Shown here one piece after another: positions 53,337-63,189 of a stretch of 64,000 nucleotides of DNA. The stretch is from Thermoplasmata archaeon (GTDB taxonomy: Archaea; Thermoplasmatota; Thermoplasmata; Lutacidiplasmatales; UBA184): contig JAKIWV010000001.1 in the NCBI GenBank assembly GCA_022749815.1, positions 1-64,000 of the forward strand, read 5' to 3'. How positions within the stretch are numbered: position 1 is the stretch's first letter; each line of letters starts with the position of its first letter. A model generated the notes under the pieces. That model saw only the letters and a program-made list of their open reading frames with translations, was not told the origin of the DNA and did not search any database. Made by a program: the position numbers and the translations under genes.

Positions 53337-54509
53337 CTAGGAATTACCTTGCCCTACTAGGTCAGAGTACAATCTCAGGAGGCTTCGAGCAACGACGTCG
53401 TATTCGTGATGAGAACGGACGGTATCCAGACTTGCCCTTCCAAGTCGAGTTACTTCTTCAGGTCGCTCGCTCAGACGGGTGAGCATCGAAGACAATTCCG
53501 GCACCTCGTCTGGATTCACAACCATCCCGTTTACGCCGTCAGAGACGTAGTCTGCGAACCCCCGGGAATGCGACACCAAGAGCCCCTTACCGAGCGCCAT
53601 TGCTTCGAGAGAGAGATACCCTCCTTGATCGAGAATGTCTCTCAACTGAACGACCATATCTGCTTGCGCCAACTCTGAGTAGAAGTTCTCTCGCTCGAGG
53701 TAAGAAACCGTTCTGATTGTCACTCCGGTCGATCTGGCCTTCTGTATCAAGCCCTGCATTCGTGCAGACCCAGCCCCAACGAGGACTACGTCGCATCGAC
53801 GAGCAGCACTTTCGGGCATCACCGCACAGGCCCGAAGGAACTCCCTAACGTGATTGCGGGGCCTTGCGAGATCGCGCTCACCGACTAGAAGCCGCAGTCT
53901 GCCACCAGGAATCATGGGGTCGATTGCGTGAAAGTTTCTCGGAACATCGACGGGACACGGGATGTAGACGGCCCGGCGGCAGGTTTGGGTCCAGGCTTGC
54001 ATCCCAGCGGTCGTCGTGAAGACGCAGCTCGCCGCCTTCGAGTAGCCCTTCCTATCTTCTAGATAGTAAGCCGCGTGGCCGAACGACGCGACAACTCGCA
54101 TCGACCCTGAGAAACTTCTTGCCCCGTATGCGATCATCTCGAGAAGTGTTCCGTAGGACCAACCAGTGATGACGAGGGGGATCCCGAGGGTGCTGAAGTA
54201 TCCCGTGCCGTACGGTGAGTGAAAGACATCAACTTGCTTGGCCAACATCTCGACCGTTTTTGCAATTCTGCGTCTGACGAGCCCATATGCGACTTGGGGC
54301 CCGCAAATGTCGAGCCAAGCCGGGTCAGGTCCTAAATCGATGTAGTCAATGCCTCTTCCAAGTTCTCGCTGGAGAGCTTGCACACCGAATCCGAATAGCT
54401 TCACTCGAAAGCCCGAACCTGAAAGCGCGGCGGCCAAGTGCCGAGCATACGAAGCCATGCCCGACCCTGATGGGCGGTAAGGCCCCACGGCGACTGTCAA
54501 ATCGGTCAA
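53337..54509 (-). CDS. GT4 family glycosyltransferase
   Basis: VAVGPYRPSGSGMASYARHLAAALSGSGFRVKLFGFG...FYSELAQADMVVQLRDILDQGGYLSLEAMALGKGLLVSHSRGFADYVSDGVNGMVVNPD. Confidence 0.9.
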   Translation of the reverse strand: MTDLTVAVGPYRPSGSGMASYARHLAAALSGSGFRVKLFGFGVQALQRELGRGIDYIDLGPDPAWLDICGPQVAYGLVRRRIAKTVEMLAKQVDVFHSPYGTGYFSTLGIPLVITGWSYGTLLEMIAYGARSFSGSMRVVASFGHAAYYLEDRKGYSKAASCVFTTTAGMQAWTQTCRRAVYIPCPVDVPRNFHAIDPMIPGGRLRLLVGERDLARPRNHVREFLRACAVMPESAARRCDVVLVGAGSARMQGLIQKARSTGVTIRTVSYLERENFYSELAQADMVVQLRDILDQGGYLSLEAMALGKGLLVSHSRGFADYVSDGVNGMVVNPDEVPELSSMLTRLSERPEEVTRLGRASLDTVRSHHEYDVVARSLLRLYSDLVGQGNS

Positions 54510-54641
54510 CCTACACCACCGCTATTCTTCGTTCGAGCTCGGAGTTGAAGGTTTTGAGGGAAGAACATCCCCGCGAAGTGTTTCTGAGCGATGTGCACAA
54601 CGCGGTTGCAATCGCCAACACCAAACCGGATTTGGCTAGCT

Positions 54642-57600
54642 CTACCTTCTCCGAATCGTCCGCGACCACCACATTCCCAGCTTGGAGTTCTCCAGTTGCG
54701 ATCTCAGGGCGGAATCCTTCGTTGATGGCGAGATAGCCAAATAGAGAAGGAATCCCGACCAAGCGACAATTGCTGGATAAGTCAACTCTAGTGTGTGAAT
54801 CGACGTGTACTGAATCGAGCCGTTTGTGGCGGCAGGAGAAGGGACCACAAAGAAGGCAGTGTCATCTATCGATTGCCGGCTCGGGTATGTTCTACCCTCC
54901 CAAGTCAACGTCAGGTCGGGGTAGTAGGGTTGAGCGAACACGACGACGGTCGGCAAGAAACTTGTGAGATTTGCATCAGGTGGGTTCAAGAGACTGGCTA
55001 CGCTCAAGTTGCCCGCTAGCACCAATCCGGTAGGTGCGACGGCCGTCGACCACGAATACGTTTGACCTCTGATAGAATTGACGGGTTGACCGTTCAGCGT
55101 GCCTGAACCCTTCCAGAGGACCATGTAGATTTTGGAGGGGAGGTTCAAGCCCACCCTCTCACCAGCGAGGTCATAGGACCCCCCGAACGGGAGTGAACTA
55201 TTTGCCGCGACGTAGACCCAAGAAAGGTTGACGTCCTTGAATTGGACCGACCCCGTGAGGTTGAGCGCTTGCAGGCGAGGGGTAAAGTACGTCGTTCCTT
55301 CGGGTAGTGGGAGATTGATCCGGACAGTCGCCCATTGGGGTGAAGGAGCTAGATTGCGGACCGACCCAGGCAGCTGTTGAAAGCTTCGATTGACCTCGAG
55401 GGTGTAGGCCTGAAGTTGTCCTGTGAAGTCTGGAGACGTACGGTAGCCGAAGTCTAGGACGGCAACTGGAACCTGCGAAAGACTGTTCGAGACAAACACC
55501 CCCCCATCACCCGAGGCGAGAGTCCCGTTGTAGCTGAGAGACACCACCGGCGGGGCAGCCCTGCTCGACCAGGTAAGTGTCCCTCCTCCGTAGGTGGTAT
55601 TCAATGGAATTCCCCCCCAGTTGGTGCTGGTCCAACCATAGATATCGATTGAATCCCCGACTTGAGTCGTCGTGAGGTTTAGGGAACGGTTCCCCCAGGA
55701 GATACTCACGTTCTGGAACTCTGCCTGCCCCGCAAATTCTGAAACCTGAACGCGGACATCGAAGTACGCAGTCGATGTTGGTAAGAGGGTTGAAGCTGAT
55801 ACGACATGCCACGGGATTGAGGGCGTTAGTGGGAGATTGGAGAATCCCGTCGGGCTGAGCTTGGAGTCATCCCCGTAAGTATAGACACTAAGGTTTCCGG
55901 AAAAACTCGCCGACGTTCTGTACTTGAAGGTCGTGGTTACTTGGATCGGGCCCACTTCAGGATTGAGAACTCGGACACCTCCTGGCGCGCCTGAAAGCGT
56001 TCCGTTGTAACTCAGCGAGACCGCACTCAGGAAACTGGAACTATCCCATCTAAGATCTCCGCCCTGAAAGGTTACTTGCAGCGGCTTGGTCCCCCAGTTC
56101 GTGTTGGTCCAATTCCCCAAAGATAGTTGCCCATTGTTTTGGGTGGTGTTTATTGGGGGCCCTCCCGTCCCTAGGTTGGTCACGTTGCCCATCGGGAAAG
56201 TCTGGTGGATGGGGATGTTGGAAACAGAGGCGTTAGCGTAGTTTCTTAGGCCGCTCAACCCGATGAATCCGGGGGTATAGGCTTCAAGCGACGCGGGGTA
56301 ACCATCGATCCCAAAGGTCGGCGCGCTGGAGTTATCTAAACTCAGGGCCACGTTCTGGCCGAGCGACTTGAACAGTGCGTACGATGTAGAAGCGGCCTCG
56401 GTCGCAGGCGCACCAGCGGAGATAAGTTTCGCAGGGTACACTGAACCGAGGGCTCCTGGGAGGTCATAGATTGTGAGGTCGGGACCCGAGAAGAACTGAT
56501 TCAGCCCGGGAGCAGCGTTGACGACGTTCCGAATGGCTGCGTAGTCTGGGAGACCGTATTCTCGCATCAAGGCGCTCGGGAACGAGTCTTGTACCACGAG
56601 GAACCGTACGTTGTTCGCCGCAAGATACTGGACTAGGTCGACGGTGAGGTTGTGCGAGACCAGAAACGGTAGGGACGGGAGAGGGGAGAGTGGTTTTGGG
56701 GCGTCGGACCCGTGGAATAGATATTGATTCTTCATGAGTCCGGAGGTGTCGGCACCTCCACTCGGCCAGTAGATGTTGAACGCACCCGGTTGATCCCTGA
56801 TGATGGAGTAGGCTTCTACGATGTCAGGCTGGAAATGCACAGGGGTGAACGGGGCGGAGTCTGGGACACCGTTTCCACTGACGTAGGTTCCCGAGGCCCG
56901 GGAAGGGTAGTACGATCCGTTTAGCCCCTGCCAGCCCGCGAACAACACGAGGCAGATCATGAGCATCGTCAATGTGGGAACAATTGCCGCGGTGAAACGG
57001 ATTGTACGGCGATGAGAATAAAGCAGATTCTCGTTCGTAGCGGGCCGGAGGGGTTGTAACACGCGGCGATGGACGAAGGCACCTCGAAGAAGTCGAAGAC
57101 CGCGCTCGATAGCGGACGCGACGTTGAGCAGCCCAACGGGCAGAAGCACGACGTAAGACGCCGCCACAAGCAGTAGAAAATGCTCCGGAAGGGCAAATGC
57201 AGTCCCGATTTCACCGCCGACGAGCGGGATACGTGTAAGGTCGGCAACGGCTGAAACGCCCCCGGAGTCCAGACCGAGGACGGACAGGGCAATCCCCACG
57301 AGACCGGCGAGAGCTACGGGCAGGACCGTCTGTCGGGACCGGTATGAGAGAAGCGCGGACCAGGCCACCATCGGCCCGGCGAAAATGGAAAGCAGCCAAA
57401 CAGTCGTAAGAGGGCTTTGAGGAAGCAATATTTGAGTCGGACTTCCAAAAGAAGGAAGAGCGGAAATCGAAGCCCCCGCCGCCAGGATCGAGGGAGGAGC
57501 GAAGGTCACCGTGCTCCAGTAGTATCCTAGGAGTGACAACGACTGAAGAGGACCAGAGTTTACACTCCCTGCCTGGATCGCGCTCGGGTCGAATGCACGA

Positions 57601-58436
57601 TAGTTGTAAAACGGTCCCGACGGAACAGCTGTTGAATGGATTGCGAGGAGTATGAACACGAGGGCCGGGAGTTGCAGCGCGAAACAGAGTGCCAGGTTGG
57701 CGAGACTGCGCCGTAGTCGAAAATGCAGCAACCCCCCAATCACGAAGGTAAGTACTAGGAGGACTGCGAATTCCGGATAATACACCGGATCTAGAAGGAT
57801 CCCGAAAGAAGAGAATGCGGCCGCTGAATAAACCCCGCGGCGTCCCAAATTGAAGGTCAGCGCGAGTACGCAGGAAAGTACTGCAAGTTCGAGGACTAGA
57901 CTATCCGAGACCGTTCCGCCGTCGGCATTCGCGTTGATGGTGAAGAAATTCGTCGCCACGAAGAGCACGACAAGGAATTTCAGGCCCTCTCGACTGAATG
58001 TTGAGAGGCGCGACCCTCGACTCCTCTCAGCAAGTCGGACGCTAAATTCAGCGATGACGTAAGCAAGGACAAGGAAGATGAGAAAACTGAAGACGATGAA
58101 AGCTTTCTCTTGTTCAGCCAGCCCGCCGAAGGTGACACGAATCAGGAGGAGTGGCCAGGTCACAAAATCTCGGGTAAACTGGAATGGTGAAGCAATCCCG
58201 TTGACAATCATTCCCGGAGAGAACACACCTGAGGGGAACGGCCCAGGCGCGACTGGCCAACTTTGGTCTGAGTATGCGTAATAACCATTCCCGAAGAGAT
58301 AGCTGCGGAGGCTAAGCACGAGGACGACCGATACTGCTGAGCCTTCTACAACAGCCAGCTTCCACCTAACCAGGATCCACATCAGAAGGTCCCTGGGGAT
58401 TCCTGAGATCGCTTGGAGACGCCGTCTCACACTCAT
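54642..58436 (-). CDS. Very large polytopic membrane protein (AftD/PTPS-related-like architecture) with tandem extracytoplasmic beta-sandwich repeats
   Basis: About 12 TM helices; FGNGYYAYSDQSWPVAPGPFPSGVFSPG luminal loop; two homologous ~150-aa C-terminal repeats (NWTNTNWGTKPLQ... and GWTSTNWGGIPLN...); C-terminal TM. Confidence 0.75.
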   Translation of the reverse strand: MSVRRRLQAISGIPRDLLMWILVRWKLAVVEGSAVSVVLVLSLRSYLFGNGYYAYSDQSWPVAPGPFPSGVFSPGMIVNGIASPFQFTRDFVTWPLLLIRVTFGGLAEQEKAFIVFSFLIFLVLAYVIAEFSVRLAERSRGSRLSTFSREGLKFLVVLFVATNFFTINANADGGTVSDSLVLELAVLSCVLALTFNLGRRGVYSAAAFSSFGILLDPVYYPEFAVLLVLTFVIGGLLHFRLRRSLANLALCFALQLPALVFILLAIHSTAVPSGPFYNYRAFDPSAIQAGSVNSGPLQSLSLLGYYWSTVTFAPPSILAAGASISALPSFGSPTQILLPQSPLTTVWLLSIFAGPMVAWSALLSYRSRQTVLPVALAGLVGIALSVLGLDSGGVSAVADLTRIPLVGGEIGTAFALPEHFLLLVAASYVVLLPVGLLNVASAIERGLRLLRGAFVHRRVLQPLRPATNENLLYSHRRTIRFTAAIVPTLTMLMICLVLFAGWQGLNGSYYPSRASGTYVSGNGVPDSAPFTPVHFQPDIVEAYSIIRDQPGAFNIYWPSGGADTSGLMKNQYLFHGSDAPKPLSPLPSLPFLVSHNLTVDLVQYLAANNVRFLVVQDSFPSALMREYGLPDYAAIRNVVNAAPGLNQFFSGPDLTIYDLPGALGSVYPAKLISAGAPATEAASTSYALFKSLGQNVALSLDNSSAPTFGIDGYPASLEAYTPGFIGLSGLRNYANASVSNIPIHQTFPMGNVTNLGTGGPPINTTQNNGQLSLGNWTNTNWGTKPLQVTFQGGDLRWDSSSFLSAVSLSYNGTLSGAPGGVRVLNPEVGPIQVTTTFKYRTSASFSGNLSVYTYGDDSKLSPTGFSNLPLTPSIPWHVVSASTLLPTSTAYFDVRVQVSEFAGQAEFQNVSISWGNRSLNLTTTQVGDSIDIYGWTSTNWGGIPLNTTYGGGTLTWSSRAAPPVVSLSYNGTLASGDGGVFVSNSLSQVPVAVLDFGYRTSPDFTGQLQAYTLEVNRSFQQLPGSVRNLAPSPQWATVRINLPLPEGTTYFTPRLQALNLTGSVQFKDVNLSWVYVAANSSLPFGGSYDLAGERVGLNLPSKIYMVLWKGSGTLNGQPVNSIRGQTYSWSTAVAPTGLVLAGNLSVASLLNPPDANLTSFLPTVVVFAQPYYPDLTLTWEGRTYPSRQSIDDTAFFVVPSPAATNGSIQYTSIHTLELTYPAIVAWSGFLLYLAISPSTKDSALRSQLENSKLGMWWSRTIRRR
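55210..55642 (-). repeat. Intragenic tandem domain repeat, copy 2
   Basis: GWTSTNWGGIPLNTTYGGGTLTWSSRAAPPVVSLSYNGTLASGDGGVFVSN...FGYRTSPDFTGQLQAYTLEVN...VQFKDVNLSW. Confidence 0.75.
55690..56122 (-). repeat. Intragenic tandem domain repeat, copy 1
   Basis: NWTNTNWGTKPLQVTFQGGDLRWDSSSFLSAVSLSYNGTLSGAPGGVRVLN...FKYRTSASFSGNLSVYTYGDD...AEFQNVSISW. Confidence 0.75.
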
Positions 58437-58745
58437 GGGAGAAATGCTGGATTCACCACCTTCGTGGGATGAACAGGCCTTGCTTATGAAATCCGACCAG
58501 CAACGTGTGCGTATCCAGGAAGGGCCTTTTCAATCCTCCGCAAATGCGGTAAACAGGAAATGCTCGATAGCGAGGTTTGCATGCGCCTAAAGAGACTTGG
58601 GGGACATTCACTCCCTTGTTTGATTCTCTCGACTAGGTGCGGCGGAGGAACAATCCAGGTAGAAGGATCCGCGGCCAGGATCGGGTCGCGGCTTCATCAT
58701 CCGAACGCGAACTTTCTTTCCCCTGTCTCCTGAGCTCCAAAGTCG

Positions 58746-59645
58746 ATGTCTCCCGACCAGAATCCCTTGAGGTGGGATGATAGGTTGGCGATAACCTTCC
58801 GCTATGCAGCAACAGCGATTCGTCATCCAACATGGATCTCTACACTCTTGAGTGGAGGACGAGAAGCCCTCCTTCGAAGGGTCGTTCGAGAGTCGCTTGC
58901 CACCGTTGGCCGAAACGCAATGCCTAATTCCATTCGCGCGGTTGGGGAGTTGGTCAGGCCGTCTGCGCTCAGTGAGCTCGGGGGCACGCAGGACTATCTC
59001 TATTTTCTCGTCCGGCTGCTCAAACCGGACATCGTAGTGGAAACTGGGGTCTACCGCGGCATTAGTACTGCCTTCATTTTAGCCGGCCTTTCAGATAATC
59101 AGCGCGGAAGACTGATCAGCGTCGATCTCCCCAACGCTAGTTACGTCACTGACGAGGGGGGTATCGACTCTTCAGAGCTAGGGAAGGGCCGCGAACCGGG
59201 GTTTCTTGTTCCCGACGAGCTGAAGGTCCGTTGGCGGTTAGAGAGAGGCAATAGCAGAAATCTCCTTGGAGGGCTTCTGGACGAGTTGACACAGGTGGAC
59301 ATGTTCTACCATGACAGTGAACATACCTATCGCAATATGACTAGCGAATTCGAGACGGTCCTCCCTCACTTGCGGGGGGGAGGCATCCTGGCCGCAGATG
59401 ACGTGACTTGGAACTCGGCGTTTGCCGATTTCGTCGCTCGACACGATTTCGAGTGGAGTCGCGTCGTCGGGAAGCGACTCGGCCTTGCGGTGGTTCGAAC
59501 TCGTCGGAAGTTCGCCGAGCCGCAACCAGATGAGCCTACAAGCCCCCCCGGGCACGCCGCCAAGGTTTCGACTCGGGAGATCCTTCCCTCCACCGAACCG
59601 AATCAAGCAGAAACCCTCGGAAACAGACCCGGGGACAGACTGTGA
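58746..59645 (+). CDS. Class I SAM-dependent methyltransferase (Methyltransf_24 / CmcI-like)
   Basis: LKPDIVVETGVYRGISTAFILAGLSDNQRGRLISVDLPN...LGGLLDELTQVDMFYHDSEHTYRNMTSEFETVLPHLRGGGILAADDVTWN. Confidence 0.86.
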   Translation: MSPDQNPLRWDDRLAITFRYAATAIRHPTWISTLLSGGREALLRRVVRESLATVGRNAMPNSIRAVGELVRPSALSELGGTQDYLYFLVRLLKPDIVVETGVYRGISTAFILAGLSDNQRGRLISVDLPNASYVTDEGGIDSSELGKGREPGFLVPDELKVRWRLERGNSRNLLGGLLDELTQVDMFYHDSEHTYRNMTSEFETVLPHLRGGGILAADDVTWNSAFADFVARHDFEWSRVVGKRLGLAVVRTRRKFAEPQPDEPTSPPGHAAKVSTREILPSTEPNQAETLGNRPGDRL

Positions 59646-60583
59646 TTGAACGAGTCTGCCCGTCGTGCCAATCCGCGAGCACGAAATTGGTCTATTCTGG
59701 CATCCAGTTAAGACCGGGCTCAATCCCTGATAGTACTGCGCTCAATTTGGTCCGGTGCGCAACCTGCGACACCGTCTTCGTTAATCCTGCCCTCACCCAG
59801 GACGAGGCCCTCTCCTTCTATCCCAAAGATTACTACCTAGGAAGCGGCGGAGGAGTGGCTCGAGCGGCCAGGCTCGTCAACAGACTTCACAGTCCCCTAG
59901 AATCGTTCACTCGAGAGGCGATCTCATCTGGGAGCGCGGGACGAGGGCCACGGCGGGTGCTCGAAATTGGTTGCGCGCAGGGCCAGAACCTTACCCCCTT
60001 CTTGCAGGCGGGATGGGCTGCATATGGCATCGAGCCGCAACCTCATCTCGCCATCGAGGCATCAACGAATGGGGTTGAAATCCTGAGTTCCTTCCTCGAA
60101 GACAACGATCAATCTGGCCACCGGTATGATATCATCATTCTGCACCACGTCTTGGAGCATACGCTCGATCCTCGTACCTGCCTAGGAGCAATCAGAAGAC
60201 TCATTTCCCCCGACGGGAAAATCTTCATCGAGATTCCCCTCTTCGACAGCCTTCCTGTGCGCATTTTCGGTCCGAAGGACGGAAACCTCGAGTTTCCGAT
60301 TCACCTGACATTTCTATCGGTGCGTGCCCTCAAACAATTGTTAAGCCAAGAGGGGTTCACAATCACTGATTCGCGACTGAGAAACCTCCCGGGGACTGCC
60401 TACCGTACGATTGGTTATCGTCTTACTAACGCTAGTGAATCAGGCATAATTGGCCGTTCGCTAGCCGTGGTCCTCTCGGCAGCCGTTCAGACCGTGCTTT
60501 CGGGAGTGGGCCTGGTTCTGAGGAAGGGAAATGCAATTGCGATTACGGCTTCACTACCGGGAGTCCAGCCACCGACTGGGTAG
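59642..60583 (+). CDS. Class I SAM-dependent methyltransferase with N-terminal Cys4 zinc-ribbon-like motif
   Basis: VCPSCQSASTKLV...LVRCATCDTVFVNPALTQDEALSFYPKDYY; RVLEIGCAQGQNLTPFLQAGWAAYGIEPQ; DIIILHHVLEHTLDPRTCLGAIRRLISPDGKIFIEIP. GTGA overlap with the upstream methyltransferase. Confidence 0.92.
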   Translation: MIERVCPSCQSASTKLVYSGIQLRPGSIPDSTALNLVRCATCDTVFVNPALTQDEALSFYPKDYYLGSGGGVARAARLVNRLHSPLESFTREAISSGSAGRGPRRVLEIGCAQGQNLTPFLQAGWAAYGIEPQPHLAIEASTNGVEILSSFLEDNDQSGHRYDIIILHHVLEHTLDPRTCLGAIRRLISPDGKIFIEIPLFDSLPVRIFGPKDGNLEFPIHLTFLSVRALKQLLSQEGFTITDSRLRNLPGTAYRTIGYRLTNASESGIIGRSLAVVLSAAVQTVLSGVGLVLRKGNAIAITASLPGVQPPTG

Positions 60584-60700
60584 AGGCCACCGGGTCTCGT
60601 CGCCAGACCCAGAGAGTGTCCGAGCCTTCTTGGTCGGGTCAGGCGGAGCCGGAATGCGGCCCGCGGGAAAGCCACCCGGGGATTCGCCCCCGGGTTGGGA

Positions 60701-61783
60701 TCACGCACAGCAGGACTTCAGCACGAGCTCGAACGCGTCAGCAGCACTTCCCCAATCGCGTGTTTGGGAGTTTGCGGAGCACTTACGAGACCATCCCTCG
60801 GGCTCAGTCAAGATTTGCTCGCAAGCCGCCACTGCCTTCGCCACGGCGCCGTCTTCGACGAGGAGACCAGTGCGGTCGTTCTGGACGGACTCTGCCATGC
60901 TCGAGTTCAAGTAGGCCACTGTTGGGACACCCGCCGCCGCCGCCTCTAGTGCCGACAGACAAAGTCCCTCGCTAACGGAGCAATGGAGATTCAACCAGGA
61001 AGAACCCACCAGTCTTCCAAGCTCTTCATCCTCGAGTCGGCCCACCAATTCGAGGCGGTCGGCAACGTGTAACGCTTGGGCATAGGCGCGCACCTTGGGG
61101 AGGCTCGGTCCGGTTCCAACAACTACCAATTTCACCGGCCATCCACGTGCCACCAACAACTTCAGCACCAGGACGGCGTGCTCGGGCCGTTTGTAGTCCC
61201 GAAGGCCCCCAAAGTAGATAATCTGGGGTTCGGCAGCCTTCTGCCGAGGATGAAATATCCTCCGGTCGACCCCCAACGGCAAAAGTGTGACCCGGTCGGA
61301 AGGCACGCCGAGGCCTTTTAGATCGGCGACGGAGGACCGGGAAATAGTAACGAACTTCCAGGACGAGTAGATTGAGGGGTAGAACCTTTCGAAGGTTCTC
61401 AATAACGCCTCGGCGACCGGGTTAACTTGGCCACCTAGAGTTCGAGCGTGAAGATGGTAAAAGAAGGCCACGCCAGGGGTTCGAGTAAACCAAGGGCTAA
61501 GCCAAGGCGCAGCATGGCCGAGGTCATCGACAATCACGTCGAACGTCGAGCCCAGAGCGAGTCGCGCCGGAACAATCACGTGCGGAAGCCCGAAACGGCC
61601 TACTCGTAGGATTCGTACCCCAGCAACGACCTCTCGAGTTTTCCCGCCGCGAAAAGCCCCGGAGATGACTGTCACTTCGTGCCCCCGCTCGACCAATCCA
61701 GAACCTAACTCACGGACGACCCGTTCTACACCACCGCCGAGCGGATTGGACGCGTCGCGATGACAAGCCCAGAGAATCTTCAT
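60701..61783 (-). CDS. GT4 family glycosyltransferase
   Basis: MKILWACHRDASNPLGGGVERVVRELGSGLVERGHEVTVISG...QIIYFGGLRDYKRPEHAVLVLKLLVARGWPVKLVVVGTGPSLPKV...LNLHCSVSEGLCLSALEAAAAGVPTVAYLNSSMAE. Confidence 0.95.
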   Translation of the reverse strand: MKILWACHRDASNPLGGGVERVVRELGSGLVERGHEVTVISGAFRGGKTREVVAGVRILRVGRFGLPHVIVPARLALGSTFDVIVDDLGHAAPWLSPWFTRTPGVAFFYHLHARTLGGQVNPVAEALLRTFERFYPSIYSSWKFVTISRSSVADLKGLGVPSDRVTLLPLGVDRRIFHPRQKAAEPQIIYFGGLRDYKRPEHAVLVLKLLVARGWPVKLVVVGTGPSLPKVRAYAQALHVADRLELVGRLEDEELGRLVGSSWLNLHCSVSEGLCLSALEAAAAGVPTVAYLNSSMAESVQNDRTGLLVEDGAVAKAVAACEQILTEPEGWSRKCSANSQTRDWGSAADAFELVLKSCCA

Positions 61784-62087
61784 CGGCTAGGGCGATTGAT
61801 GGCGAATCGGAAAGAATCGTCGATGGTTCAAGATTTGGACTGATTGCTTCCTGGTTCTGAGATGTTGTGCTACCGTAAGTGACTCGGTCTCGCCCAACTG
61901 CGCGGTAGGCTCCCTTGTACCTGCTGCGGACTCAACGAAGATACTGGGACTGGCTTGTGCATCAAGCTTGCCTATCGTTAGCCGGGACGAAGAAGACAAG
62001 ATGTTAGACCGAACCGAGTTCGCAACAGACCGATCTCCAGTTCGATTTATCTCAAACGCCAATCGATTCACAATCGTCCGGCCCGCA

Positions 62088-62882
62088 TCAAGAATGACCG
62101 AACTCCCCCACGAACCAATGGACCAGCTTCGGGGGGACCCGACGTCCGACCCGGGAGTTCATCACCCGGACTCCGAGAAGTGAGACGAGCATCACCGGGA
62201 TCGCTCGCGCGATCGGCATTCGGGACTCCGGGTCGTGGGTCCAGTGCACCGGCACCTCGCGGAACGGCCGGCCGGCCTTCCGGATCTGGTAGAGGAAGGC
62301 TACGTCGAACGCCCGGTTCGTGAGGGTGACGGTCCGAAGGATTGGTCGGATGACGGAGGTCTTGAAGAACTTCGCGCCGCACTGGGTATCGTGGAGCGGC
62401 AGAAAGAGCAGCGAGCGAGTCAGGAAGTTCCACGCCCGCCCCGCCACACGATTGAACAGGGGCTCCGCTTGGACGCCCGACGCTCCCCGGACCCACCGCG
62501 AGGCGACGACGCAATCGACCTCCCGCAGGTCCCCGACCAGCCCGTACATCGCCTCCGGTGAGATGGGTCCGTCGGCGTCGACGTACCCTACGTACTCGAA
62601 CCGGGCCTCGCGCATCCCCGCGATGATGGCGCCGCCCTTTCCTAGCTTAGTAGGGAAACGGAGCACCCGAACGTTTCGACCGGAGTACCGGGCGGCGACC
62701 TCCGCCGTGCCGTCGCGGACCCCGTCGATGACCACGAGGACCTCGAACGGGTCTCCCCGGGCTTCGAGCGAGGGGATGTATCGGTCCAGCGTTCGCGCGA
62801 GTCGGTCCTCCTCGTTCCAGGCTGGAATTACGATGCTTACGCCCTGAAGTGGAGCGCCCGGCGCTGTCATCACGTCATTCAT
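62088..62882 (-). CDS. GT2 family glycosyltransferase, dolichyl-phosphate-glucose/mannose synthase-like
   Basis: VSIVIPAWNEEDRLARTLDRYIPSLEARGDPFEVLVVIDGVRDGT...FPTKLGKGGAIIAGMREARFEYVGYVDADGPISPEAM...HDTQCGAKFFK. Confidence 0.93.
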   Translation of the reverse strand: MNDVMTAPGAPLQGVSIVIPAWNEEDRLARTLDRYIPSLEARGDPFEVLVVIDGVRDGTAEVAARYSGRNVRVLRFPTKLGKGGAIIAGMREARFEYVGYVDADGPISPEAMYGLVGDLREVDCVVASRWVRGASGVQAEPLFNRVAGRAWNFLTRSLLFLPLHDTQCGAKFFKTSVIRPILRTVTLTNRAFDVAFLYQIRKAGRPFREVPVHWTHDPESRMPIARAIPVMLVSLLGVRVMNSRVGRRVPPKLVHWFVGEFGHS

Positions 62883-63189
62883 GCGAGGAGGCCCTATTTC
62901 GCACTTACGCGGATAACTTGGCCCCCTCGGGGCCGCCGCCCTCTCTTCCGCTGTATAACCAGTGGGTCCATCGCCGTCGGCCCTCACGGGCAAGTTATCG
63001 GTTCGGTTCCTCCTCCCCCGGTGCCCGGGAAGACCGGCCCTCTCGGGCCCTCTTGCCGGCTCGCGGGGGCGGGTCCCGTCTCGGTCGGATGGGTTGGAGC
63101 CTCAGAGGGTCGGAGCCAGCGATCACCTTCCAACGGGGCAAAAGCCCCCTTCAATGCCGAAGTTGCTCGGCCCGCGTGAATGGGTCGAA

